A stretch of DNA of 64,000 nucleotides from Kitagawia praeruptora (Eukaryota > Streptophyta > Magnoliopsida > Apiales > Apiaceae): the NCBI GenBank assembly GCA_037693485.1, contig CM075354.1, positions 159,675,501-159,739,500 of the forward strand, in the 5' to 3' direction. The notes below the pieces were generated by a model. The model worked only from the letters and a program-made list of their open reading frames with translations. It did not search any database and had not been told where the DNA came from. Of this stretch, positions 1 to 11,827 are shown in pieces. How positions within the stretch are numbered: the stretch's first letter is position 1; every line of letters begins with the position of its first letter. The position numbers and the translations under genes were made by a program.

Positions 1-176
1 TTGCATGCCATTTCAACCCTCAGACAACATTAAGCATCCCTGTCCCCAAGTATAATAACAACAAACCGCCTAAAAGAACATTAAAGTAACAAAGTACCAC
101 TCTATTATTTCATAATGTTTTCCATTATGAACCCATGGAACAAAAAAACCAGATATCAGTAAAAAACAAGACCTAC

Positions 177-3100
177 CCGGATCCTGTACTTGTACACTGC
201 ATATCCTCCAACTCCAGCAGCAGCCAAACCAAGAATGATAACCCAAACAAAGCCCCAGCTGACCTCTGCATTAACATCTTTACCTGCAGATCCCCCATTT
301 ATTGATCTTAGAAGTAGCAAATTATAATATGATTTTTTAACAATGCTCAAAAATCAAAACATACAATAATTAGTTTATATAGCTTTAACACTATTGTAAC
401 CTATACCAAACAACTCCATTCAATAACCCAATGCTTTTAGCTGCAAAATAAAATTCAATGGAAGCTTTTACATTTGTTCACGTTCTTTATCGTTTTCTTT
501 ACTGTAACTCATGGATGAAAACATAACTGTCAGAATTTCCAGCTGACAAAATTTAAGACTACAAGAGAAATTTGGCAGTCCACACATGGATTCTCACTTC
601 ATGTTCATAACAACTAAGTGACACAAATGGAGACTACTTGTAAAGTTACTAACACTCCTAAAACCTTATGGTATTAGGTGAAGAGTGTAATACGAGCATA
701 ATACCACTGCATATGAAAGATTCGAGTTCAAGTCATAAAGACACTATAATAAAGCATTAATAAATCAGGCAGCCACGATTTCATAAATTTCGTCCAACTA
801 CTGACAATACAATAAAGCATTAATAAATTAGGCAGGCAGCCACAATTTCATAAATTTCGTCCAACAACCAAATTAATAGATCAAAATGCTGATAATTTGG
901 TTGAACTAGATTCTCATAAGAAAATTATACTCACTTATACAGGTATCATGTTCTCGCATGTACAATAAACTACCACTGCAGCTACAGTCATAACTACCCC
1001 AGGTATTCCTGCATTTGCACTCCGGGCATTGACATGCTGTTTTTGCTTTGCATTCATCAATATCTATAATAAATCAAATAGATGAGATAAATAAGTTTTC
1101 GAAGAATTGGATAATTAAATTGACCAATCATGGCTCTTGAAAATTAGGTAGAGGACAAAGCCTCGTGAAAGATGCATAAAATGATACAAATGCGTATCAG
1201 AAAAGTTCACCCAGTGCGAAATTTTTTAAAACTGGGCCCTCCATTAATATTTCAATATATATCTAAAAAACAGAATGATTTTTTTAAAAGAATAATTATC
1301 AAAAGAACAAAACAAATATATAACCACAAAGCAAAAACTAAACAAACGATATCTCAACAAAAACAATATACACAGACGTACTATCAAAAGAAATATATAA
1401 ACACAACGCAAAACCTAAACAAATACATAAAAACAAATGAACAACATAAGAAGATAGGGTATGTAAAAGTGTAAAAACTACTGCCCCAAGTATCTAGATT
1501 AATCGATCGGGAGAGGCCTAGATGAAAGAAATTTTGAACCCTGAACCTCTCAATATTTCTCAATTAGCAGGATCGCTTTTCTACAAGGGTCAATAATTTT
1601 ATTGTTTTTGTAAAATTTTAAAATTTTTAAACACATACATGGAAAGGAGGTATGAGTTCGAGGCCTTTTAAACATATACACAACTTTCAAATGTACTTTC
1701 ATGAGATTTTTATATATGATGTAGAGTATGAAGGAAGAAGTACAAAGGTAAAAATTTGATAAACTTTAAATCAAGATAAAAGAATCTTACTTAAAAACCT
1801 GTATCAAGTTTGTAAATATGCTTTTTATACTTCAAAGTTAGTCAGAGAAACTCATACATTGCCAACATGTTACTTTGAGAAAAATAAGAAAAGAGCAGTT
1901 GACATACAATATAAGTGAAGCATTCAGAAGAATTAGTCAGTCGACAATCTTACACTGGTATCAGTGGCTTGCATGAGACAGATTTCAGAGATCCATAATC
2001 ACAGAGGCTTGCAGAGTTAATTTAGGTTAAAGATGCAAACAATTTAGTAAAAATATTTCAACCAAGTGCTGTAGGCTTACACAGCTATTTTGGGCCTCTT
2101 AATAGAAATAAGACTTCAAAAGCAATTCAAGAATATGGCCAAAAGATTTAAGACAAAAACAGTGAAAAAGGACCGTAATGCACCTTCACAATTGTTAACT
2201 CCATCACCCTTGAATCCTGGTGGGCACTTGCAACCTTTTGTATGGTCATCCTGAAAAAATTATATTATATATTTAAGTGAAAAAAAAAATGAAAAAAAAA
2301 TAGAAAGACCAAAACCATGATATACCAAACATCTTTCTTTCTCTAACTATGGACAAGAATTAGGCAGTTAAAGTATTGTGTCATCATTATGACAGAAGTA
2401 CAAGGCAATCCAATGTTAACTGACATGAGAATTGTAACTTCCGCAGAAACGTTCTTGTCCTATTTATAGGTCAATGCTGATGTCTGGGAAAAATGCTCGC
2501 CGTCCAGATCGGCCCGACACACAGGGCATAATTGTGCTAATCCATATATAATACTTCCAAACCAAAGCTAAAAGCGGTACTTATCTCAATTTTAGTTCAC
2601 TTGTACGAACTTTTTCCAGTATTAAAAGGCTACTAATACTATGTCCAGTTTGTTTACCGTCTATAGTGTGTCCCTCATCTCTTGTTTCACTCTTTATCTT
2701 TGTCTTGTACCTTTGTATTTTGTAGTTTTCTCTTTCTTGCACTCTTTCTTCTCGATTTTTCTGTAATACTTGTATATTTCATCTTTCTTCTAAGTTCAAC
2801 CCACTCCTACCTTTTCTCATCACTTCTTTACCAAATTTCTTCATGTATATTTAGGTTTTATACTGTCAACTGATATTTAAATACTTTATTCTTAAAAGAA
2901 TGATATCTTATTATTGCACTTTATTTTGCCTCGTGAGGTTGTGCCTATTCATGTCTACTCATGTGGAAACAGTTGAATAAAAAAATTAAATGAGACATGC
3001 AACGGCTCGCTAGAAAGAGTAAGAAATTCATTAGAACCACTCACCACGCAAGCAGAATATGTCCGGCCATTCTGGGTTTTCTTCCAGCAGCCTCCATTGT

Positions 3101-6100
3101 TAATCTCGCAGCGTAAAGATCCAGAAGCTGTCAATATTAAGGGTAAAGATGAGATACTGACTTCAAAGGCCGAATAAGCATCATATACTATACAAAAGAG
3201 TATCACTGGCGCAATTATTTTTTTTAATCAAATCTGACCTTCACAGTGAGTATAACCATCACCAGCAAACTTTACTCCCTGCACAACTGGGCACTGACAT
3301 ACCCGTCCACGAAATGTATCCTATGGCACATGTACATTAGATAAGATACAGTCATAAATTTTTATTAAGATATGCAGAAGACATCCCACATGCATTCAAA
3401 TGGTAATCACCTTGCATGCAGTGATATTAGCAGCTTTATCTTGCCAGCATCCACCATTGTTTTCTAGACACTCATTTGTCTGTATTTCTGAAAAGGGTAC
3501 ACATCACACAAACATATAAGCAAAATGCATCACCATAAAAGGCCAGCTTCATGAAAGTGCTAATTCAACTTCAAACATAGAACGAAAACACCAAAGAGTA
3601 AACTTGAATAGGCTGGCCGTTATGGTCATTCCTTAGAGACAAGCAATGAAACATTGTAAAGGTTCACCTAGTGAACCATATTGTTTCCCTTCACATATAC
3701 TTTCAAATTCTACTTTTACAGTTTCTTAATTAGACTGCAGCTTGTAGTTATGTGTTGCCCATACAACACCTAAAGCAGTGATATCTGTAGAATGCAGTCA
3801 CTAGCCACCAAACAGTTAGCTGTCAAGCACAAGATTAAATAAAATGTCCAGGTAACTCATCACACATTAACAAGAGCTGAGGGGTATCAATGTCTAAAGC
3901 CCACAATAACCATATGATGAGCCCCTTTGAAACACTCTGGTCATGTTCGTGGATCAGCATTAGAATTCAGAGCACATGGGGCAACCATAAGGTAATTTTA
4001 ATAATTGAGGAGACATGATAAATTATCCAAGAGTTCAAAAATGTGTGTGTGCGTGCACAGGTGTGTGTATGTACAATGTATATTAGATAAGATATTTTGA
4101 ATAGTCAAAATTCATATGATCACCTTCACTTAAACATACATCTGGTTCGGTGGTCTCCTCAAAACCTGAACAAATGGCTTTGAGGACGGCTCCTTTATCC
4201 AGCTTACCTGTAACAATAAACTATTAGTTTCAGAAACATAGTTTTTGGAAGGAAGATATACGCTTTAACTCAATACCTCTATACTGCCTGTTGTTTATCA
4301 CCAGAGTTGGCAAAATTGTCACGTCACCACGAGAACCTTTGCCAATCTAAAACAAGAATTTCATAATACTGATTAGTTCGCTGATGACATTTATGAAAAA
4401 ACAAGGGGGAGGGGGTATTTATCTTTCAGAAAAACGAACCTGTGCTTCTTGTTCAGTCTTCAGAATGGTATTATCTACGTCAGCAGTGGGATCTCCTATA
4501 CATTTGTCAATTTGCTTCAGATCGACACCTACATTACAATTTTAAATGGATCAATTACTATTGTCTACAGTCTCGTTATCCGGATCGCTTACCCAACTTT
4601 AAAAGAATAAAGAGAACTTAAATCATGCTTATTTTTGCCTTTTTGTAAGTTTAAAATACAGAACACAAAAATGTTTTTTATTGATTCGGATTCATGGTTA
4701 ATTTATTTCATAAAATATCGAAATACACGTGCAATTTTCAAGATGAATCAAGGCTTCTGATATTAAAGGATGTAAATCAGAATAAATAAAATAACCCAAC
4801 GGAAATGGGGTATGTTTCAGCACATAATTTTTTAGAACTATGATTTTATTTAGCACTAAACTCTACCAAGGCTTCATGCCTTAAAGTATCAGTTTCATTG
4901 TATAGTTTTATAAACTTGTATTTTAATTGAAGGGAAAATTAATTAGTGGTAACAAATAATCATGTCTCGTCAACTAAGTCCACTAAATCCATTCCCAAAA
5001 CAATAGGTACTTCCTGTTAAAGAAATCAAAGTCAAAATCATATTTTAAATGCATATACAGATTAACCCATCACTTACAAGGAAGGTTATTAGTAATGGAG
5101 AATATGGTCTTAAATATCCCCGCTATATATGAAGTTAGTTTGGAGATGACATATTTCTATAGGATTGAACAGTTATTAGCAGCAGTATGTGGAGACTGAA
5201 AAGTTCACAGAAGCAGAAGAGACAAAATTGAGCATAAGTTATTCACTATTTTTTTTTTCTGGCTGTGGCCTGCGGTCAATTACAGCAATCAAATGCTCAA
5301 ACACATGCCTCCATCGAGACTTGCACCCTGGACCTCTTATTACCGAGAGGAGTGGGGTATCTTTAGGCTAAAGCCTTGCAGATGAATCAGGTTTTTACTC
5401 TGCCCAAATAGAAGAGAGTTCACATAATATCATCTAAGGCTTTTGGACCAACCAAATACGAAAGATGAGAAAACAGAAGTAAATATTATTCTATTACTTT
5501 TGCAACTGCATATTAATAACTTAGTTCTATCTACAATCTCAAATTAGCAAAATAAAATAAAATAAAATATTATTTAGATAAACCAGGGACTAACCAAGTG
5601 ATTGAATAACTTGATCTGCACATTCTTTCGTGTACTTTTTGTCTTTCATTGGGCAGCGGATAGCAAAATCTGTCACATAGTCCCACCAAAGCCACGGTTT
5701 TCCGCTTTCATTTGCAACTTTATAAAGACATGCCTGGCGTAAATTTTGAACAACCACATCTTTGCCATCATAGCCTTTATTAAAGTCCTGGTCTGGATCT
5801 GGTGCACAATACCTCCCATGATTGATGCACTGAGACTTGCACTGTTTGCTCAATGTAAACGCCTCCGGGCAATACCAAGTGATGTAGTGTGGTGTAAACT
5901 GGGTGTACCCTTTCCGTTCAAGTATCTGAGCCACCCCCTTGAAGTTCTTCACAAACTCTATCTGGCTTTCACACTTGGGGCCACACTCATCGTTGCTATT
6001 CGTCCAAAACTCATATTCGACACGTTCGTCAGGATGTGGTAACGCTTCCCTCCAATCAAGATTTATGTTAACCATGTCGCCATTGGATAGAGCTTTCTTG

Positions 6101-7060
6101 ATGCTATCCCCTAAAGATTTGCTAATTAATGCTGATGGAACAGTGATGTTCTGCAAATAATCTGCACGTGCATCTTCTTCCTCAGGAGTATCCATGGTGA
6201 TCAAAGGCTCAACCCTGTCATCTGCAACGAGAATAGCTGCTGCTCCAGCATTTTGTGCATTCCAGGCCTTGAGTGTGAAATAACAATCTGCCAGTTTTGT
6301 TATCATAAGTTGATACTAAAACACTTAACCTATAGCCCAAGTATATATCATCACATCAAACTACTTAAATTCAAGACCAATGATTTGACCTATTCATACA
6401 GTACAATAATACAAAATAAGCATGCCAACTACATTAAATAAAAGAGTAAAAATTCGGGAAAAGGAATACAATTTGTTCGAGAGAGAACCTTGGTGAGTGA
6501 ACAAAAAATTAAGGCGGGTGAGGGTGAGGGTAACAAATGTTTTCTTAAACAAGAAAAAAGAATAGATTTTGACAACATAGACTGACTGTATAACCCTTTT
6601 GTAAGTTGCAATAAATAGACCACAAGGAATAAAAAAAAACAACAGCTTTAACAGTATATCAGGCTTAAAAGGGGAAGTAAGTAAATTGTATACTATCAAC
6701 AGCAAATTATACTAGTATGAATTAAAGTAAAGTTGAATTACCCCCTCGATCAGCAAGAAGAAAGATAGGTAAACTTCCGGGTTTCGACTTGAAAGAGGCA
6801 TCATCATCAAAGGTCTTGCAAGCTTTCTGATTGGATTTAGGATAAATAACAGCACCAACAAGTGTACCACCATATTGAGGAATACCAAAATTACCAATTG
6901 CACATTCATATGTATCTTTCAACTTGTCTGGTGAAGTCACTTTTAAGCTATTCTTCTCCACCACAAATCTACCCATACAACACTCTAACCACATCATCAT
7001 CATCATCATATTTACTAGTAAAAATCCAAACTTTTCCCTCATCTTGCCTTCAACTACCAC
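177..7060 (-). CDS. VSR: Vacuolar sorting receptor (VSR/BP-80 family), 11 exons, 3' end outside window
   Basis: Single-pass receptor that in this family binds vacuolar sorting signals of soluble cargo in the Golgi/prevacuolar pathway. Exons read on the minus strand: 7060-6742, 6287-5595, 4528-4440, 4346-4277, 4207-4124, 3487-3411, 3320-3239, 3127-3045, 2250-2184, 1063-935, 283-177. All junctions are GT/AG with matching phases and give 600 codons. Order: signal peptide with a run of six Met, family hallmark GRFVVEKNSLKVTSP, protease-associated domain (about residues 50-170, with RGDCYFTLKAWNAQ across the first junction), VSR-specific central domain (CGPKCESQIEF, CINHGRYCAPDP), three Cys-rich EGF-like repeats (exons 6-10, the last opening DIDEC), then a membrane segment (about 573-592) ending YKYRIR. 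The missing last exon should encode the short tail with the Tyr sorting motif. Two in-frame ATGs (7060, 7042) are possible starts; the second leaves a more typical signal peptide. No lesion seen. Confidence 0.96.
748..865. repeat. Tandem duplication (about 50 bp, two copies) in a VSR intron
   Basis: A segment beginning AATAAAGCATTAATAAAT and ending AATTTCGTCCAAC occurs at 748-798 and again at 811-865, spaced 63 bp. The second copy has an extra GGCA and a few substitutions. It lies in the intron between the last EGF exon (935-1063) and the membrane-segment exon (177-283). No coding consequence is expected. Confidence 0.85.
5249..5379 (-). mobile_element. SINE-like insertion in VSR intron 2
   Basis: Read on the minus strand, about 120 bp begin near GCAAGGCTTTAGCCTAAAG, carry a tRNA-like B-box-type stretch (GGGTGCAAGTCTCGAT) after an A-box-like stretch, and finish in a ten-A tract (T run at 5249-5258). 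That architecture fits a tRNA-derived SINE. I could not find a clear target duplication, and the 5' boundary is approximate. It could also be an old tRNA-like relic followed by a chance A tract. Confidence 0.4.
6992..7009 (-). repeat. (ATG)6 microsatellite inside the VSR signal-peptide codons
   Basis: Six perfect CAT triplets on the plus strand read as ATG codons in frame on the minus strand and encode six consecutive Met in the hydrophobic core of the signal peptide. The run is flanked by further hydrophobic residues, so slippage would change signal-peptide length without a frameshift. Confidence 0.9.
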
Positions 7061-7628
7061 CTCAAAAGATCACAAGATTATGTATTGACTCTTGATATAA
7101 TATAAAACAAGATCACAAGTGTTTACAAGTGACCCAGATCATAAATCTTGATTACTTGAAACCTAAAGTGACTTGGATCATAAAAAGATCAAATTTTATT
7201 GTTGCTGTAAGTGGTGACGATGATAACTTAGGAACACAAAGTCAAGAAGATGAAAACAAAAAGGTTGAGGAGTCTTTAAGGTAAAAAAAATAAAAATATA
7301 TTCAGGGTCAGTTTGGGAATATTGGATAAAGTTGAAAATAATTCTCGATTTCACGTGTAAATTGGAAGTAGTTTATTAGAGAAAACTGGTCGACACATGA
7401 ATTCCTATTTATTATTGTATTTCTTTTGTTTGTTTTCTGTTCCTACCATATTTGAATAAGAATAAATTCTGACTTAAAGATTGAATAAATTCGTTGCTTA
7501 ATGTATAAGTAAGTGGGCTTTTCTATCAGTACACCTTAAATCTTTTATTTTATTATTATTTTTGATAATTTAGTAGTATCGATGAAAAGTTTATGTGAAA
7601 ATAATACTGTATACAAATTTTTATTATA
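7061..7628. other. VSR 5' flank / intergenic
   Basis: This stretch contains the presumptive 5' untranslated region and promoter of the VSR gene, read towards lower coordinates. AT-rich patches resembling TATA boxes occur near 7093-7110, but so close to the ATG that I cannot assign a promoter. A short GATCACAAG/GATCATAAA-type direct repeat occurs between 7060 and 7190. No gene is recognised. Confidence 0.5.
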
Positions 7629-7655
7629 CTAGCTTATAACCCGTGCGATGCACGG
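7629..7655 (-). other. Helitron 3' terminus: hairpin plus CTAG
   Basis: Plus-strand positions 7641-7655 form a perfect six-base-pair stem with a three-base loop; 7629-7632 are the terminal CTAG. A related terminus occurs at 8257-8283, with one mismatch in the stem. This is the transposition end signal of the family. Confidence 0.8.
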
Positions 7656-8256
7656 ATTTCTTTTGATATGTAATAAATTTTATTTTATGTTATAAATATA
7701 TTTTTATATAATCATTATTTATAATATTTTATTTAATTTAACATTAATAATTTAATACAAATTTAATTAATGATATGCATGGTCTAAAACTTATATTATA
7801 AAATTTTAAAATAAATATGTCATTGATTTAATTCGAACATTGAAATTTTAGTAAATTAATTTAATCATTAGATCTAACGCTTCTGATTTTTTACTAAAAA
7901 TCGAATGGTTATTATTCGTAATATACAGATTTCTATTATATTTTGTTAATGATTATATGATATGGTTTTATATTTTTGGGTATATATCAATTATTGCTAG
8001 ATATGATATGATTGATGTTTTTAGGTGTTTATAAAAGGTAATATCTTTAACTAAAAGTAAATGTGAAAAAGACAATCGACTAATTATCATTAATTATATT
8101 ACGTTATTATTTATTTTAGGTGTTTTAATAGTATAGATATCATATATATTTTTCTTTATAATGAAGGGTAAATAAGTAAAATCACGACATACCAAAAAAC
8201 ATATACCAAAATATAGGTAATAAAATTTTTAATGTTTTGGCTATTATATAATTATA

Positions 8257-8283
8257 CTAGCTTAAAACCCATGCGATGCACGG
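8257..8283 (-). other. Second Helitron 3' terminus
   Basis: CTAG at 8257-8260 is followed on the plus strand by an imperfect hairpin matching the terminus at 7629. It directly abuts a degraded 5'-terminus-like sequence (about 8231-8252) of the left unit, which suggests that two Helitrons lie end to end. Confidence 0.65.
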
Positions 8284-9281
8284 ATTTTTTTTAATATTAT
8301 ATAAAAAAATCATTATTTGATTTAATTTTTTTAAAACATGATTTTTGGAGGCTTAAATTTTTAAATGAGATTATTTGATGATAATTATATAAATGTTATT
8401 CATGATAATTCTAGAAAATAAGGGATTTTAGTTAGAAATTTAGAAAATATGATGGATTTTAGTTGAAAAAAATAATCGATTAATTATTAGTAATTATGAA
8501 ATTATTTTTTTTATTTTATTAGATAGAATGCCCATGATATAATTGAAAAAATAGAGGATTTGGTTAGAAAAAATTAAAAAGGTAACATGTTTTGGGTGAA
8601 AAAGGTAATTGATTAGTTTATAGTAATTATAAGTTAATTATGTTATTTTACTAAATAAATTGCTCGTAATATTTCTAGGAAAAGAGGGATTTTAATTAGA
8701 AAATATAGAAAAAATGATGTGTTTTAGCTGAAAAAGTTAATCGATTAATTATTAGTATTATCATATTACTATTTTATTTTATTAAATAGAACTGCCCTTA
8801 ATATAATTGAAAACTGAGAGATTTTAGTTAGAGAAAATAGAAAAGATAATGTGAAAATTAAAAAGGTGACATGCTTTAGGTGAAAAATGTAATTGATTAG
8901 TTTATACTAATTATAATTTAATTTGTTCTTTTACTAATTGAAATTGTTCCTAGTGTTTTTTAGAAAATGAGAAATTAACGTTGCCCGTGATATTTCTAGA
9001 AAAAAGGGAATTTAATTAGGAAAAAAAAGAAAGATGATATGTTTTAGGTGAAAAGATGATCAGCTAATTATTAGTATTGCAATGCACGAATTTCTTGTAT
9101 TATGTTATAAATTTTATTCAATATTATAATCATGTTTTTATATAATCATTATTTTTTAATAATTGTTTTAATTTTATTTTGATGTAATTTAAAATATTCA
9201 TGTTTACGGATTATAATAATATTTTCTTATTATAAACAACATATATGATTTTTAATACATTTTATTAATAATGAAAATTTT

Positions 9282-11180
9282 GGTGTGATATTTTCGGGTA
9301 TATATTAATGATTGTAAGATTTGTTGAAAATATAGAGATAACATGTTTTAATTAGAAAAGAAATATTAATGATTGAAAGATATGATACGATCTTTTTAGG
9401 TGTCTATAAAAGGTAATATCTTCAACTGAAAGTAAATATGAAAAAGGCAATCGACTAATTACCATTAATTATGTTATATTTCTATTTATTTTTGGTGTTA
9501 TATTTTACTTGAAAATTATGGTACGATATTTTCCGGTATATATTAATGAATGAAAGATTTGTTTTAAATTAAAAAGGTAACATGTTTTAGTTCGAAAGGA
9601 AATATTAATGATCGAAAAATATGATATTATTGACGTTTTTAGGTATTTCTAAGAGGTAATATCTTCAACTAAAAGTAAATATGAAAAGGGCAATCAACTG
9701 ATTACCGTTAATTTTATTATACTAATGTGAAAAAGACAATTGACTAATTACCGTTAATTTTATTATGTTAATCGACTAATTATCATTAATTATATTATGT
9801 TATTATTTATTTTAGATGTTATATTTTTCTTTAAAATTATGGTGTGATATTTTCGGGTATATATTAATGATTGTAAGATTTGTTTTAAATTAAAAAGGTA
9901 ACGTGTTTTAGTTCGAAAGGAAATATTAATGATAGAAAGATATGATACGATTGATATTTTTAGGTGTTTATAAAAGGTAATATCTTGATTAATTACCATT
10001 AATTATATTATGTTATTACTTATTTAAGGTGTATTTTTTTTATAATGAAGGGTAAATAAGTAAATTCACGAAGTACCAAAAAACTGGTACAAAAAAATAG
10101 GTACAAAAAAACAGGTACCAAAACTTTTAATGTTTCGGTTTTTATATAATAGTATAGATATAGATTATATTAATGTGAAAAAGGCAATCGACTAATTACC
10201 ATTAATTTTATTATCTTAATCGACTCTTTATCATTAATTATACGTGTTTTAATTGGAAAAAAAATATTAATGATGGAAAGATATGATACGATTGATATTT
10301 TTAGGTGTTTATAAAATGTATTATCTCGACTAATTACCATTAATTATATTATGTTATGATTTATTTTAAGTGTATTTATGTTTCTTTATAATGAAGGGTA
10401 AATAAGTAAATTCACTAAGTACCAAAAAACAGGTACCAAAACTTTCAATGTTTCGGAATTTATATAATAGTATAGATTTAATTTTAATTTAATATAATTT
10501 AATGTACTCATGTTTACGAATTATACTAATGTTTTCTTATTATAAACAACGTATACAGTTTTTTTTATATATTTTATTAATAATTGAAATAATTGACTGA
10601 TTACAATTAATTTTATTATATTAATGTGAAAAAGGCAATCGACTAATTACCTTTAATTTTATTATGTTAATCGAGTAATTATCATTAATTATATTATATA
10701 ATTATTTAATTTAGGTTTTATATTTTTCTTGCAAAATTATGGTGTGATATTTTCGGGTATATATTAATGATTGTAAGATTTGTTTTAAATTAAAAACGTA
10801 ACATGTTTTAATTCAAAAGGAAATATTAATGATGGAAAGATATGATACGACTGATGTTTTTAGGTGTTTATAAAAGGTAATATCTCGATTGATTACCATT
10901 AATTATATTATGTTATTATATATTTTAGGTGTATTTAATTTTTTTAAAATGAAGGGTAAATAAGTAAATTCACGAAGTACCAAAAAATAGGTACCAAAAA
11001 ACAGGTACCAAAACTTTTAATGTGTGATATTTTCGGGTATATATTAATGATTGTAAGATTTGTTTTAAATTAAAAAGGTAATGTGTTTTAATTCAAAAGG
11101 AAATATTAATGATGGAAAGATATGATACGATTGATAATTTTAGGTGTTTATAAAAGGTAATATCTCGATTGATTACCATT
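9282..11180 (-). repeat. Diverged internal repeats of the Helitron cluster
   Basis: A segment recognisable by GATATTTTCGGGTATATATT recurs, exactly or slightly altered, near 9282, 9519, 9841, 10741 and 11022. Each copy is followed by a GTAAGATTTGTTTTAAATT-type stretch, then by AAAGATATGATACGA and TAGGTGTTTATAAAA. A second repeated module, AAGGGTAAATAAGTAAAT followed by copies of GGTACCAAAA, precedes each 5' terminus (about 10050, 10400, 10950, 11235). Spacing of about 250-310 bp in several places indicates internal duplication. Confidence 0.75.
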
Positions 11181-11327
11181 AATTATATTATGTTATTCTT
11201 TATTTTAGGTGTATTTATTTTTTTTATAATGAAGGGTAAATAAGTAAATTCACGAAGTACCAAAAAACAGGTACCAAAAAATGGTACCAAAATTTTTAAT
11301 GTTTCAGCTTTTATATAATAGTATAGA

Positions 11328-11827
11328 TTTGAAATAGTGGAACATCAATTTTATAATAATAATATTTTCTATATATATTCAACGACATAGGTTTATCATA
11401 ATTTTATTCCTATAAATTTGTAGTTCCAAATAGTTAAATTACACAAAAATTTGTACATTCACATATTTTTTATGAATTTAACATACGTACGATTGGATTA
11501 TTCAAATAATAACTAATTTATCATATTTTAATCCGCACTAATAGAGAACTTCTCTGTTGTGGGTGCTTTAGATACTCTTTTCCCTAATTAAAATCCACGG
11601 TTTAGTCATTTGATTTTTTCCTAATATAGTACAAGCTAATTATCAGTGCGTCGGTGTTTTTTTTTAATATTTATTAACTATCCTTAAACCATTACAATAT
11701 TGGATTAGTGTTCTAAATACCCATTTTTTATTGTTTCATAACAAAAATGCCCAGAATTCTTAAACCATTTTTTATTGTTTAGGGCAGCGGTTTTAAAAAT
11801 GGGTATTTTGGTAAGTGGGTAGTAAAA
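11328..11827. other. Intergenic between Helitron cluster and first MULE
   Basis: AT-rich sequence with no recognisable gene. It probably includes the 3' flank and possible left terminus of the neighbouring Mutator-like element, but I found no inverted terminal repeat that I could pair with the right side. Confidence 0.4.

Larger units (their letters stand above)
7629..11327 (-). mobile_element. Composite cluster of non-autonomous Helitrons
   Basis: On the minus strand the cluster starts at 11327 with TCTATACTATTATATAA preceded by host A, and ends at 7629 with a hairpin (CCGTGC-ATC-GCACGG), eight bases and CTAG followed by host T. These are the expected Helitron 5'-TC and 3'-hairpin-CTRR termini with insertion between A and T. 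A second 3' terminus lies at 8257 and further 5' termini at 10476 and 10158, so several elements are joined head to tail or nested. No Rep/helicase coding sequence is present, so they are non-autonomous. Interior sequence is AT-rich and filled with diverged repeats. Confidence 0.8.

Noticed and set aside
660..745. tRNA-like B-box stretch (GATTCGAGTTCAAGTC) as a tRNA gene or SINE
   Set aside because: No acceptor or anticodon stem pairing could be built, and no A-tract follows; only the B-box-like word is present.
1172..1474. 100-codon plus-strand frame in the long VSR intron
   Set aside because: Lys/Gln/Tyr-rich translation of an A-rich stretch, with no domain and no splice support; lies in the intron between exons 9 and 10.
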